Below are positions 15,405-23,484 of a stretch of 23,484 nt of DNA, one piece after another (positions within the stretch are counted from its first letter, which is position 1; every line of letters starts with the position of its first letter). Both the position numbers and the translations under genes were made by a program. The notes under the pieces were generated by a model. It made no database searches. It had not been told where the DNA came from and was given only the letters and a program-made list of their open reading frames with translations. This stretch comes from Deinococcus aerophilus (GTDB taxonomy: Bacteria > Deinococcota > Deinococci > Deinococcales > Deinococcaceae), in assembly GCF_014647075.1 (NCBI RefSeq), contig NZ_BMOM01000039.1:1-23484 (forward strand). Reading direction: 5' to 3'.

Positions 15405-18400
15405 GTGTCCATGACCGATGTCTCCAGCTCCGACCCCTTTCACCCCTCAGCACTCCGGGCCACCCAGTTGATGATTCACCTGCAGGGGGTGACGCAGGCT
15501 CTGGCGGCCGTCCGTCAGCAGGATGAGGTCTTTGACATCGTCCTGCGTGACGCCCTGGATGCTCTGGGCGGCATCTCTGGAGCGGTCCTCCTCGTTCAGG
15601 ACGGTCGGCTGCACGTTGCGGCGCGCAGTGGCCAGGACGGGGCGAGCGTCTGGCAGGCGGGAGACCTCGAAGGCCACCGCCCCAGTCCGGACGCGCTGCG
15701 CTCGAACACGCCGCTGTTCTTTGGCAGGAGTGGCGATCTGGCGACCGCCTACCCGGAACTCGAGGCCCGCACAGGAGGCGTGGCCGCCGTTGCCAGCGCC
15801 GTCCTGCCCATGGTGGAAGACGGCCGGCCCCTGGGGGTGATCGTGCTGGATTTCCGTGAACCGCACGACTTCAATGCGGATGAACGGCGCTTCCTGACCA
15901 CCCTGGCCGGGCAGTGTGCCCTGGCGCTTGACCGCGCCCAGCTCTCCAGCACCCTAGAGCGCCAGATCGAGGACCGCACCGCCGAACTCGCTGCCTTCGT
16001 GCGCTTTACCGAGGTGGCCGACAGCGAGACGGACGTGCTGACGCTGGCGGCGCGGGCCGGGGAGGTCCTGAGCGTCCTCTTTCCGAGCTGTTCGAGCGGG
16101 TATTACGTGCTGGAAGACGGCCTCTGGAAACTCAAGGTGAACAGCCGTGACCTCGAGGCCGAGCCGGCGCTGCTGGACGTCCTCAAGGCCGGAATGCCGC
16201 TGGACATCCCGGTGTTCGGGCAACTAACGCAGACCGGTGGGCCGGTGTTCGTGGACGCCTGGAACCCGGAGCGCGAACGCTTGCCCTGGACCGGAAGTTA
16301 CCGGGCCGTCGCCCTGTATCCGCTTGTGCCGGACGCCGCCACCCAGGCGATGTTTGCCGTGGGACTCAAGGATACCCCGCACTGGACCGAACCCCACAGG
16401 GCGGTGTTCCGTTCGCTGGGCCGCAGCCTCAGCCTGGCCCTCGAGCGCACGCAGACCGTGCGGCAGCTCAGCGTCAAGAATGCCGAGTTGCAGGCCCGCA
16501 CGCTGGCACTGGAAGGTGTTGCCCGGCTGACCCATGACCTGAGCCGTCAGGGCAACCCGGCGCAGCTGATCGAGCAGGTGCTGCAGCTGGTGTTTTCCCT
16601 GCTGCCCGCCGGTTATGCGTCGTTCTGGGAGGTCCGCGACGGGCGCTGGCAGATGACGGCGCAACTGGGCGATGTCGGCCGCCCCGAGTGGCAGGCGACC
16701 CGGTTGCAGGGTTTCGGGGTGGGCCAGGCCCCCAGTCTGGACCAGCCGTATCAGACCCGGCAGCCGCTGTTTCAGGACCACTACGACCCGGCCCGGGACG
16801 CGCTGCCGCATGTGATGGATCACCTGCTGAGCATGGCGACCCTGCCGGTGGTGGTGCACGGAACGGTGGCGGGCGTCCTGGGCGTGGCCCTGTTCAGTCC
16901 GCGTCCGTGGGGCGCAGCCGACCGGGCGCTGCTGACCACACTGGCCCAGAGCCTGGGACTTGGCCTGGAGCGCGCCGAGCAGCTCCGGCAGCTGGAAGCC
17001 GAGGGAGCTGCCCGGGAGGCCTTCGCGGCCTTTACCGAGGCGGTGGGCACCCAGACGGACGTGCTGGCCCTGGCCCGGCAGGCCTTCGAGGTGCTGCGCG
17101 GGCGCTTTGCGCACGCCAGCGCCGGCTACTACGAACGCGAGGGAGAGCTGTGGAAGGCCCGGGCCCACACCGACGACCTGCACGGGGACGTGCTCGCGAT
17201 GATCCGTGCGGGCCTGCCGTCGCAGACCCCCATGATCGCCCGGATGCTGCGTGCCGGAGAGGTGGTGTTCACCGACGCCTGGGATTCGCTGCGCGAGGAG
17301 CTGGAGGGCACCGAGGAATACGGCAAGGTCGCCAACTACCCGTTGATGGTCGGGGGTGAGGTGCAGGCCATGCTCTCCATCGGCCTGCGGGAACGCCGGC
17401 AGTGGAGCGGGCCCTCCATGGCGCTGGTGCGGGCCGTGGGGCGCGGGTTGACGCTGGCGCTGGAACGCAGCGCCACTGCGCGGCGGCTGGAGGACCAGAA
17501 CGCCGAGCTGCAGGCCCGGACCCAGGCACTCGAGGGCTTCGCCGAGCTGACCCGCGATCTGGGACTGACCGCCGAGCCCAGTGTCCTGATCCGGCGGGCC
17601 ATGGAACTGGTGCTCACGCTGCTGCCACCGGGGTACGCCGCCTTCTGGCAGATCTTGGACGGGCAGTGGCACGTCACCACGCGGGTCGGTGAGGTGGGCA
17701 AGCCCGAGTTGCAGGCCGCTCTGCAGGCCGGGCTGGCAGTCGGTCAGACCCCGAGCCTCGATCAGCCGCACCACACGCGCGAGCCGCTGTTTCAGGACCA
17801 CTATGACCCCACGCGTGACATCGCCCCGGAACTGGCCGATCACGTCTCGACGCTGGCCACCCTGCCGGTGCTGGTCAACGGCAAGGTGGCCGGCATTTTC
17901 AGCGTGCCCCTCTTTGGGCAGCGCGCGTGGAGCGCCGCTGATCAGGCTGTTCTGAGGACGACGGTCCATAGCCTGGGGCTGGCGCTGGAACGCGCCGAAC
18001 ACGTCCGGCAACTCCAGGCGCAGCGCGACATGTTGCAGGCCGCCAACGAGGAACTCGAGGCCTTTACCTACTCGGTCTCGCACGACCTGCGCACCCCGGT
18101 GCGCCACATCGTCAGCTTCGGCAGCATGCTGCGCCGGTCGCTGCCCGAGCCGCTGGACGAGAAGACGGTGCGCTACGCCAGCATCGTCGAGACCGCGGCG
18201 GTGCAGCTCAACGGGCTGATCGACGGCATGCTCGATCTCTCGCGCACCTCGCGTCAGCCGCTGCGTACCGAGGCGGTGGATCTGGGCCGGCTGGTGGAGG
18301 CTGCCCGCAAGGAAATCATGGTGGCCCAGCCGGAACGCCGGATCGACTGGCGGGTGGCCGATCTGCCCACCGTCGTGGGGGACGCTGGCCTGCTGCGCCG

Positions 18401-18752
18401 GGTCGTCGCCACCCTGATGAACAACGCGGTGAAGTACACCCGCCCCCGCGAACTCGCGGTGATCGAGGTGTGGGCCGAAGACCGGGGAGAGACCTGGGCG
18501 GTCCTGGTGCGCGACAACGGGGTGGGCTTTGCCCCGCAGTACGGCAAGAAGCTGTTTACCGTCTTTCAGCGCCTGCACCGCCAGCAGGACTTCGAGGGAG
18601 CCGGCGTGAGTCTGGCCAGCGCCCGGCGCGTCGTGACCCGGCACGGCGGGACCATGATGGCCGAAGGCCAGCCCGACGCCGGGGCCACCTTTGGCTTCAC
18701 CCTGCCCAAAACGGGTCCCGAAGGAGCGGAGCCCGCCGGCAGTGAAGCGTAG
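15405..18752 (+). CDS. Multi-GAF sensor histidine kinase
   Basis: This soluble 1115-residue sensor kinase has five GAF-like domains: about 15-190, 195-350, 357-530, 535-695 and 698-870. A short coiled linker (about 873-890) follows, then a dimerisation/phosphoacceptor domain with SHDLRTP (His893). The ATPase domain carries an N-box LMNNAVKYT (Asn1006/1007), DNGVGF (Asp1037), a KLFTVFQRLH segment, and GAGVSLASARRVV near 1065-1077. It resembles phytochrome-type kinase cores (FxRLHxxxxFEGxG), but no chromophore-binding PAS-GAF-PHY module is seen. GAF 2-3 and GAF 4-5 are paired repeats (see repeat entry). In the second glycine box the usual Gly before LA is Ser1069, which may lower activity. No membrane segment and no adjacent response regulator are present. 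The ligand is unknown. The start is GTG 15405 or ATG 15411. Confidence 0.88.
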   Translation: MSMTDVSSSDPFHPSALRATQLMIHLQGVTQALAAVRQQDEVFDIVLRDALDALGGISGAVLLVQDGRLHVAARSGQDGASVWQAGDLEGHRPSPDALRSNTPLFFGRSGDLATAYPELEARTGGVAAVASAVLPMVEDGRPLGVIVLDFREPHDFNADERRFLTTLAGQCALALDRAQLSSTLERQIEDRTAELAAFVRFTEVADSETDVLTLAARAGEVLSVLFPSCSSGYYVLEDGLWKLKVNSRDLEAEPALLDVLKAGMPLDIPVFGQLTQTGGPVFVDAWNPERERLPWTGSYRAVALYPLVPDAATQAMFAVGLKDTPHWTEPHRAVFRSLGRSLSLALERTQTVRQLSVKNAELQARTLALEGVARLTHDLSRQGNPAQLIEQVLQLVFSLLPAGYASFWEVRDGRWQMTAQLGDVGRPEWQATRLQGFGVGQAPSLDQPYQTRQPLFQDHYDPARDALPHVMDHLLSMATLPVVVHGTVAGVLGVALFSPRPWGAADRALLTTLAQSLGLGLERAEQLRQLEAEGAAREAFAAFTEAVGTQTDVLALARQAFEVLRGRFAHASAGYYEREGELWKARAHTDDLHGDVLAMIRAGLPSQTPMIARMLRAGEVVFTDAWDSLREELEGTEEYGKVANYPLMVGGEVQAMLSIGLRERRQWSGPSMALVRAVGRGLTLALERSATARRLEDQNAELQARTQALEGFAELTRDLGLTAEPSVLIRRAMELVLTLLPPGYAAFWQILDGQWHVTTRVGEVGKPELQAALQAGLAVGQTPSLDQPHHTREPLFQDHYDPTRDIAPELADHVSTLATLPVLVNGKVAGIFSVPLFGQRAWSAADQAVLRTTVHSLGLALERAEHVRQLQAQRDMLQAANEELEAFTYSVSHDLRTPVRHIVSFGSMLRRSLPEPLDEKTVRYASIVETAAVQLNGLIDGMLDLSRTSRQPLRTEAVDLGRLVEAARKEIMVAQPERRIDWRVADLPTVVGDAGLLRRVVATLMNNAVKYTRPRELAVIEVWAEDRGETWAVLVRDNGVGFAPQYGKKLFTVFQRLHRQQDFEGAGVSLASARRVVTRHGGTMMAEGQPDAGATFGFTLPKTGPEGAEPAGSEA
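15990..18020 (+). repeat. Intragenic tandem duplication of a GAF pair
   Basis: About 15990-17006 and 17007-18020 encode the same two-domain order and align at the protein level. FTEVADSETDVL matches FTEAVGTQTDVL. NAELQARTLALEGVA matches NAELQARTQALEGFA. PSLDQPYQTRQPLFQDHYDP matches PSLDQPHHTREPLFQDHYDP. A 21-base stretch is identical at 16763-16783 and 17783-17803, exactly 1020 bases apart, that is 340 codons. The copies have diverged elsewhere, so the duplication is not recent. Confidence 0.85.
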
Positions 18753-18811
18753 GGCTGCGGCCCCCAGCGCTGTCTGAAGGTGCTCCACATCAGCCGCACC
18801 CCCGGCGGGCC

Positions 18812-18817
18812 TAGAAC
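18812..18817 (+). promoter_or_regulatory. Possible -10 box for leaderless aldehyde dehydrogenase mRNA
   Basis: TAGAAC lies seven bases before the ATG at 18825 and matches TANNNT except for the last base. No Shine-Dalgarno site is present. The 72-base gap after the kinase stop leaves room for an independent promoter. Confidence 0.35.
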
Positions 18818-18824
18818 ACAGGGC

Positions 18825-20216
18825 ATGCAGAGCGTCAATCCCGCCAGCGGTGAAGTCATCGCCACCTACGAAGATCACACCTCCGAACAGGTTCAGGCGG
18901 CCATTGCCCGCGCACATGAGGCCTTCGGGTCCTACCGGCGCACCCCGTTTGCCACGCGGGCCGGGTGGATGAACGCCGCCGCCGACGTGCTTGAACGCCG
19001 CGCCGATGAGCTTGCCCGGCTCGCCACCCGTGAAATGGGCAAGACCGTGGAGGCCGCCCGGCAGGAGGTGCTCAAGTGCGCCGTCGCCTGCCGTTTCTAC
19101 GCCGAACACGCCGAGGGCTTTCTGGCGCCGAAGACGGTACAGACCGAGGCGCAGGAGGCCTACGTGGTCCACCAGCCGCTCGGGGTGGTGCTCGCGGTGA
19201 TGCCCTGGAACTTTCCGTACTGGCAGGCCTTTCGCTTCATTGCCCCCACCCTGATGGCCGGCAACACCGGGCTGCTCAAGCACGCCAGCAACGTGCCCGG
19301 CTGCGCCCTGGCCATCGAGGACGTGCTGCGGGAGGCGGGGTTCCCCGAGGGCGTGTTCACCACCCTGCTGATCGGCAGCGCGGGCGTGGAGGGCGTGCTG
19401 AAAGACGACCGCGTGACCGCCGTCAGCCTGACCGGGTCCGAGGGGGCCGGGCGCGCCGTGTCCGCGACCGCCGGAGGCCAGCTCAAGCCCGCCGTGATGG
19501 AGCTCGGCGGCTCCGATCCCTTCATCGTGATGCCCAGCGCGGATCTGGACCTCGCCGCAAAAACGGCCGTGACCGCCCGCACCATCAACAACGGCCAGAG
19601 CTGCATCGCTGCCAAGCGGTTTATCGTGCACGCCGACGTGTACGACGCCTTTACTGAGGCCTTCATCGCTGGGCTGAAGGCCCTGAAGGTCGGCGACCCG
19701 GAAGCGGACGACACGGACGTTGGCCCCCTGGCCACGCCGCAGATTCGTGAGGACATTCACCGGCAGCTGCAGGACGCCGTGAACAAGGGGGCGCGCGTCC
19801 GGCTCGGCGGCGAGGTGCCTGAAGGCGACGGCAACTATTACCCGGTCACGGCCCTGGATCAGCTCACGCCCGAGATGGACGTGTGGCTCGAGGAAACCTT
19901 TGGTCCCGTCGCCCTGATCTTCCGGGTCGGCAGTCTGGATGAGGCCATTGACCTGGCAAACGCCACCACCTTCGGGCTGGGCAGCAGCGCGTGGACGAGC
20001 GACGCCGCCGAACGCCGGCGCTTCGTGGAGGATCTGGAGGCCGGATCGGTCTTCATCAATGCGATGGTGGCGAGCGACCCGCGCCTGCCCTTCGGCGGGA
20101 TAAAGAACAGTGGCTTTGGCCGCGAACTCGGAGAGCACGGCATCCTGCAGTTCGTGAACATCAAGACCGTGTCGGTCGGCGCTCCCGACAACGCGCACCG
20201 CAGCAAGACCGAGTAG
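18825..20216 (+). CDS. NAD(P)-dependent aldehyde dehydrogenase, succinate-semialdehyde type
   Basis: This aldehyde dehydrogenase of 463 residues oxidises an aldehyde to a carboxylate using NAD or NADP. Overall it resembles GabD/Sad (YneI)-type succinate-semialdehyde dehydrogenases: it begins NPASGEVIATY and contains the PWNFPYWQAFRFIAPTLMAGN segment. Glu226 in MELGGSDPFIV is the general base and Cys260 in NNGQSCIAAKR is the nucleophile. EETFGPVA and LPFGGIKNSGFGREL close the fold. An open frame runs 15 codons further upstream, but ATG 18825 gives the usual family N-terminus. With the alcohol dehydrogenase downstream it could oxidise an alcohol through its aldehyde to an acid; this is inferred only from adjacency. 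The exact substrate is not readable. Confidence 0.9.
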   Translation: MQSVNPASGEVIATYEDHTSEQVQAAIARAHEAFGSYRRTPFATRAGWMNAAADVLERRADELARLATREMGKTVEAARQEVLKCAVACRFYAEHAEGFLAPKTVQTEAQEAYVVHQPLGVVLAVMPWNFPYWQAFRFIAPTLMAGNTGLLKHASNVPGCALAIEDVLREAGFPEGVFTTLLIGSAGVEGVLKDDRVTAVSLTGSEGAGRAVSATAGGQLKPAVMELGGSDPFIVMPSADLDLAAKTAVTARTINNGQSCIAAKRFIVHADVYDAFTEAFIAGLKALKVGDPEADDTDVGPLATPQIREDIHRQLQDAVNKGARVRLGGEVPEGDGNYYPVTALDQLTPEMDVWLEETFGPVALIFRVGSLDEAIDLANATTFGLGSSAWTSDAAERRRFVEDLEAGSVFINAMVASDPRLPFGGIKNSGFGRELGEHGILQFVNIKTVSVGAPDNAHRSKTE

Positions 20217-20360
20217 AGCGGCCCCTGCCCTCCGAACACCGTATGGTCTGGGAGTGCAAGAATCCGTTTTTTCAATGGAGCGCGGCCTCCTGCGTTCGGA
20301 ACCGGACCCCCGGAAGCCCACTGTGAGCGTTCTGCGGCAAACGGCCGGGAGCGCGAAGCT

Positions 20361-21401
20361 GTGAAGGCGGTCCTGTACCACCAGTTCGGCGAACGCCCTG
20401 AACTCGTGACGGTTCCCGATCCCACCCCACACCCGGACGGCGTGGTCCTGCGGGTCGAGGCCTCGGGCGTATGCCGCAGCGACTGGCACGGCTGGATGGG
20501 CCATGACCCCGATATCCGCCTGCCGCATGTGCCCGGCCACGAGATCGCGGGCACGGTGGTGGCGGTGGGACCGGGAATCACGCGCTGGCGCGAGGGCGAC
20601 CGCGTGACGCTGCCCTTCGTGTCGGGCTGTGGCCGCTGCCCGGAATGCCAAGCGGGTCAGCAGCAGGTGTGCCGCGATCAGTTCCAGCCTGGCTTCACCG
20701 CCTGGGGCTCATTCGCCGAATACGTGGCGCTGCGCCACGCCGAGCACAATCTGGTACGCCTGCCCGATACGCTGGATTTCGTGACGGCGGCGAGCCTGGG
20801 CTGCCGCTTTGCCACCGCCTTCCGGGCCGTGGTGCACCAGGGCCGGGTGCGCGGCGGCGAGTGGGTCGCAGTGCACGGCTGCGGCGGGGTGGGCCTGTCG
20901 GCCGTCATGATCGCCCGGGCGCTGGGGGCCCGGGTCATCGCGGTGGACATCGGCGAGGGTCCCCTGCGCCGGGCCGCCGAGGTGGGCGCGGAGGTAGCGC
21001 TCAACAGCCGCGAAACGGGGGTCGTGGAGGCCATCCGCGAGGCTACGGGCGGCGGCGTTCACGTGTCATTGGACGCTCTGGGCCATCCCCAGACGTGTTC
21101 CGATTCCATTTCCTGCCTGCGGACCCGGGGACGGCACGTGCAGGTCGGGCTGATGCTCGCGGGGCACAGCCGCCCGGCCATTCCCATGGACGCCGTGATC
21201 GCCCGGGAGCTGGAAATCTACGGCAGTCACGGCATGCAGGCCCACGCCTATCCGGACATGCTCGGCATGATCGAGGCGGGGGTGCTGCGTCCGGAACGCC
21301 TGATCGGTGGGCGCATCACCCTGGCCGGGGCAATCGAGGCACTCACCGGCATGAACCGCTTTGAGGCGGGCGGCGTGACGGTGATCGACCGCTTCGTGTG
21401 A
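20361..21401 (+). CDS. Zinc-dependent medium-chain alcohol dehydrogenase
   Basis: This 346-residue MDR-superfamily dehydrogenase is soluble and NAD(P)-dependent. Catalytic zinc ligands are Cys38 ([11 protein letters not shown]), His60-Glu61 (PGHEIAG) and Cys148 (SLGCRFATA). Structural zinc ligands are Cys90, Cys93, Cys96 and Cys104 in the [15 protein letters not shown] loop. The Rossmann motif [10 protein letters not shown] lies at 173-182, and Asp near the end of the next strand (VIAVDIG) suggests NAD preference. The start is GTG 20361 with GGGAG at 20347-20351; it is the first start giving the MKAVLY N-terminus. It follows the aldehyde dehydrogenase by 144 bases and converges with the GGDEF gene 15 bases away. 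The substrate is unknown. Confidence 0.92.
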   Translation: MKAVLYHQFGERPELVTVPDPTPHPDGVVLRVEASGVCRSDWHGWMGHDPDIRLPHVPGHEIAGTVVAVGPGITRWREGDRVTLPFVSGCGRCPECQAGQQQVCRDQFQPGFTAWGSFAEYVALRHAEHNLVRLPDTLDFVTAASLGCRFATAFRAVVHQGRVRGGEWVAVHGCGGVGLSAVMIARALGARVIAVDIGEGPLRRAAEVGAEVALNSRETGVVEAIREATGGGVHVSLDALGHPQTCSDSISCLRTRGRHVQVGLMLAGHSRPAIPMDAVIARELEIYGSHGMQAHAYPDMLGMIEAGVLRPERLIGGRITLAGAIEALTGMNRFEAGGVTVIDRFV

Positions 21402-21416
21402 GGCGGGGGCGATAGG

Positions 21417-22943
21417 TCACGTGACCGGCTGGGCCACGCCGGCCTGCGCCGCGTGTCTGCGCCGCTTGACCACGTACATGCGTTCGTCGGCCAGGGCGAG
21501 CAGCGCGTCCCCGGACGCCTCACGGCTGTGGGCCACCCCCACGCTCGCACCCCGCAGCGGCGCCACCTGACGCGCGGCGAGCACGGCGGTGTCCACCGCC
21601 TCGTGTACCTGATCCTCGTCGCCGGTGCCCAGCACCACAAACTCGTCGCCGCCCAGCCGGTACAGCTGCCCCGTCCCACCCAGTTCCACCTTCAGGGTGG
21701 CGGCGAACACCTGCAGCAACCGGTCCCCCCGGGCATGGCCCTCCTGATCGTTGACCGCCTTCAGGCCGTCCAGATCCAGGCCGGCGAGCAGAAACGGTCC
21801 AAGTTGCTCACGCCGGGGCAGGTCCTCGCCCAGCGCCCGGCGGTTGAGCACCCCGGTCAGCGCGTCCTGGCGTGCGTCCTGCCGCGCGAGCTCCACCTCA
21901 CGCCGCCGACTCAGGGCGTTGCGGACGCTGCGCCCGGCCGCCTCCAGCAGCGTCCGGTCGCTGCCGCGCCAGCCGCAGACCTCGCTGCCGTTCAGGCGCA
22001 CCGCCATCAGCAGCGAGGTGACCTCTCCGTGCGTGTCCAGCGGAAGCCACGCGATCTGCTGGATCCCGCAGTCCACGGCCGACTGCAGCGCGCCGGGATA
22101 GCTGGGGTAGTCGTCCAGATACAGGGGCCGTTTGAGGCCGCGCAGGGTCTGCGTGAGGTCGGCGGGCCAGTACGGCAGCTCGCTGGGCAGCGCGCGCGCC
22201 GCCGCGGGCATCCGGGGATGATGGTGCGCGGCCTGAACCCTCAGGCCATCGTCCTCAAATACCACTAGGCCCGTGTAATCGGCGGCGAGCGCCTCTCCCA
22301 GCAGGGCCGAGGCGGCCAGCGTCATCTGCTCGGGGCTGAGGTCCAGGTCCATCAGGCGGGTGATGTCCTCGAGCACGCGCGCATGTTCCAGGCCGCGCTG
22401 CAGGTCGGCGTTGCGCCGACGCTGCGCGCCGAGTTCACGGTCCAGTGACAGGTTCCGCGCGCGCAGTTCCAGCTCGCTGACCGCCAGTTCGGCGAGGTCC
22501 TGCAGCGCCTGCAGATCGGCGGGCGTCAGGGGATGGGGCCGGTCATCGGTCACGCACAATGTTCCGATGCGGTGTCCGGCCGGGGTGGTCAGCGGCGTCC
22601 CGGCGTACATGTGAATGTGCGGCTCGTCCACGACCATCGGATTGTGGGCGAAGCGGGGGTCGGTCCGGGCGTTCTCAACGACCAGTGGGCCGTCTTGCAG
22701 GATGGTCCACGCACAGAACGAGTCCTGGCGCGGCGCGGTGGTGTCCTCCAGCCCCACGGCCGATTTGCCCCACTGCCGGTCCTGATCGATGAAATTGATG
22801 ACCGCCACCCGGGTATTCAGCAGGTGCGCGGCGAGGCGGGTGATGCGGTCAAAGGCGGCCTCGCGGGGGGTATCGAGGACGTCGTACGAGGCCAGGTCGA
22901 GCAGCCGGGCGTATTCATCGGTGGGCAGGGGCACGCCGGTCAT
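21417..22943 (-). CDS. GAF-GGDEF diguanylate cyclase
   Basis: This 508-residue cytosolic signalling protein has an N-terminal GAF module (about 20-165) with [35 protein letters not shown] and [24 protein letters not shown] second, divergent GAF-like region (about 200-335) and a C-terminal GGDEF domain (about 345-500) follow. The active-site motif RLGGDEF is intact (GGDEF at 431-435), with [12 protein letters not shown] at the domain start and [10 protein letters not shown] for Mg/GTP binding, so it should make cyclic di-GMP. The inhibitory I-site (RxxD ahead of GGDEF) is absent (G-T-G), so product inhibition may be missing. The frame runs 14 codons further upstream, but ATG 22943 sits seven bases after a TATCTT -10 box. 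It is convergent with the alcohol dehydrogenase. Its first GAF matches the broken gene at 76-492. Confidence 0.92.
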   Translation of the reverse strand: MTGVPLPTDEYARLLDLASYDVLDTPREAAFDRITRLAAHLLNTRVAVINFIDQDRQWGKSAVGLEDTTAPRQDSFCAWTILQDGPLVVENARTDPRFAHNPMVVDEPHIHMYAGTPLTTPAGHRIGTLCVTDDRPHPLTPADLQALQDLAELAVSELELRARNLSLDRELGAQRRRNADLQRGLEHARVLEDITRLMDLDLSPEQMTLAASALLGEALAADYTGLVVFEDDGLRVQAAHHHPRMPAAARALPSELPYWPADLTQTLRGLKRPLYLDDYPSYPGALQSAVDCGIQQIAWLPLDTHGEVTSLLMAVRLNGSEVCGWRGSDRTLLEAAGRSVRNALSRRREVELARQDARQDALTGVLNRRALGEDLPRREQLGPFLLAGLDLDGLKAVNDQEGHARGDRLLQVFAATLKVELGGTGQLYRLGGDEFVVLGTGDEDQVHEAVDTAVLAARQVAPLRGASVGVAHSREASGDALLALADERMYVVKRRRHAAQAGVAQPVT

Positions 22944-22950
22944 GGAACAG

Positions 22951-22956
22951 AAGATA
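22951..22956 (-). promoter_or_regulatory. -10 box (TATCTT) for leaderless diguanylate cyclase mRNA
   Basis: On the minus strand TATCTT fits TANNNT and ends seven bases before the ATG at 22943, so the mRNA should begin at the start codon. No Shine-Dalgarno site precedes this ATG. The choice of start rests largely on this box. Confidence 0.5.
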
Positions 22957-23203
22957 GGACAGGCTTCCAGACCGTTTTCTGACAAGCGGGAACCTCAACC
23001 GGTAAAAGCGGGGCGTGCCCAACCGAACGGGGGCGCAGATTCGAGGCTGCGCAGCTGTTCGTGGGCGCTGGAGCGGAGGACATAGGTGGTGGGCAGCTCC
23101 CAACCCTGAAGGTGTGGCGCGCGGCGCGGGGTTCCTCTGCAAAAACACTGGAATGGGCTTCCATCTCATCTTGTCGGATGACCTTCCAGACGCCCTATAC
23201 CCT

Positions 23204-23242
23204 TCTTACAAAGATCTTACAAGAGGCCAGCTCTCTCTTACA
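23204..23242 (+). repeat. Three phased TCTTACA repeats
   Basis: TCTTACA occurs at 23204-23210, 23215-23221 and 23236-23242. The starts are 11 and 21 bases apart, close to one and two helical turns, so all three face the same side of the DNA. This is the layout of a tandem binding site for an activator. They lie about 160-200 bases before the small secreted gene. Confidence 0.5.
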
Positions 23243-23253
23243 GATTTATCACT

Positions 23254-23278
23254 GGGGGGAGGGGGGGGGGAGGGGGGG
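23254..23278 (+). other. Extreme G-tract, potential G-quadruplex
   Basis: Within 25 bases there are 23 G and only two A (runs of 6, 10 and 7). The runs are long enough to fold a four-stranded G-quadruplex on the plus strand. It lies directly after the TCTTACA repeats. Runs of this kind are prone to slippage, so length may vary between cells or be a sequencing error. Confidence 0.6.
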
Positions 23279-23337
23279 CTACAGCTCATGATAAATCGGC
23301 TTTTAGTTTAATACCAAGCTAACGCTGTGCACATGAA

Positions 23338-23355
23338 CCCGCCACCCGTGGCGGG
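23338..23355 (+). other. GC-rich 5' UTR hairpin
   Basis: CCCGCCA (23338-23344) pairs with TGGCGGG (23349-23355) around a CCCG tetraloop. No T-tract follows, so it is more likely a leader structure or an operator than a terminator. Confidence 0.45.
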
Positions 23356-23363
23356 CAGTGAAA

Positions 23364-23388
23364 TGCAACCGGCTATAGCGGTGTTGCA
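23364..23388 (+). other. Inverted repeat directly before the ribosome-binding site
   Basis: TGCAAC (23364-23369) and GTTGCA (23383-23388) face each other around a 13-base loop with CTATAG at its centre. The AGGAGA ribosome-binding site starts four bases later (23392). The structure could influence translation or serve as an operator around a TATAGC -10-like element. Confidence 0.45.
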
Positions 23389-23402
23389 CATAGGAGAAAG
23401 TT

Positions 23403-23484
23403 ATGAAAAAGATTGTTGTTGCCGCCCTGTCCGCTGCTCTGATGTCGACCGCCTTTGCGGGAACGGCCAGCACCTCTGTCACCA
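23403..23484 (+). CDS. Small secreted protein, N-terminal part only
   Basis: The first 27 codons are present before the window ends. They encode a signal peptide (MKKIVVAALSAALMSTAFA, then GTASTS) with a Sec-type cleavage site after AFA. ATG 23403 follows a good AGGAGA. The signal and the GT-rich start of the mature part resemble the secreted protein at 14565. Function cannot be judged from the visible part. Confidence 0.7.
   Translation, partial: MKKIVVAALSAALMSTAFAGTASTSVT

Noticed and set aside
16224..20651. A 1475-codon open frame on the minus strand
   Set aside because: It lies antisense to the kinase, aldehyde dehydrogenase and start of the alcohol dehydrogenase, all well supported. 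Its protein is His/Gly/Gln-rich, as expected from the complement of GC-biased codons.
23338..23355. The GC hairpin as a terminator
   Set aside because: It is not followed by a T-run and lies between promoter-like sequence and the start of the right-end gene.

Overview
The window comes from a GC-rich bacterial chromosome, most likely a Deinococcus or a close relative. Four things suggest this, all by inference. Gene density and G/C at third codon positions are high, so long mirror ORFs appear on the wrong strand. There is a multi-GAF histidine kinase and a GAF-GGDEF protein of types common in deinococci. Many gene starts look leaderless, with a TANNNT -10 box 5-7 bases before the start codon. 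No rRNA, tRNA or CRISPR array was seen.

Left end (1-1460): scar tissue. A GAF-domain gene is cut short at base 76, next to a 13-bp hairpin. Beside it lies a decayed IS3-family transposase (464-1015) with an in-frame stop and a lost catalytic Asp. The next 450 bases hold nothing recognisable.

1462-5471: the ribosome-assembly GTPase gene rsgA (minus strand) faces away, across a 645-base gap, from two overlapping CNNM/CorC-type membrane protein genes (plus strand).

5564-7185: a divergent pair. One gene encodes a leishmanolysin-like zinc protease with a C-terminal excalibur domain. The other encodes a secreted protein resembling a chagasin (I42) cysteine-protease inhibitor.

7283-9643: a minus-strand copper operon. 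A secreted double-cupredoxin protein is followed by a two-domain multicopper oxidase carrying a third, plastocyanin-like blue-copper domain.

10284-12607: an unusual plus-strand operon of two paralogous phage-tail-collar (Mdp-like) proteins and a Tat-exported periplasmic binding protein with no transporter genes nearby. This is the best candidate for an undescribed system in the window.

13202-14208: azlCD, a branched-chain amino acid exporter. It is followed by a small secreted protein of unknown function (14565-14960) behind an AT-rich, palindrome-rich upstream region.

15405-22943: signalling and metabolism. A histidine kinase with five GAF-like domains, four of them apparently from an internal duplication, is followed by an aldehyde dehydrogenase and a zinc alcohol dehydrogenase. 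A convergent GAF-GGDEF diguanylate cyclase closes the block.

22944-23484: a long, structured upstream region (phased TCTTACA repeats, an extreme G-tract, two hairpins) leads to the start of a second small secreted protein that runs off the window.
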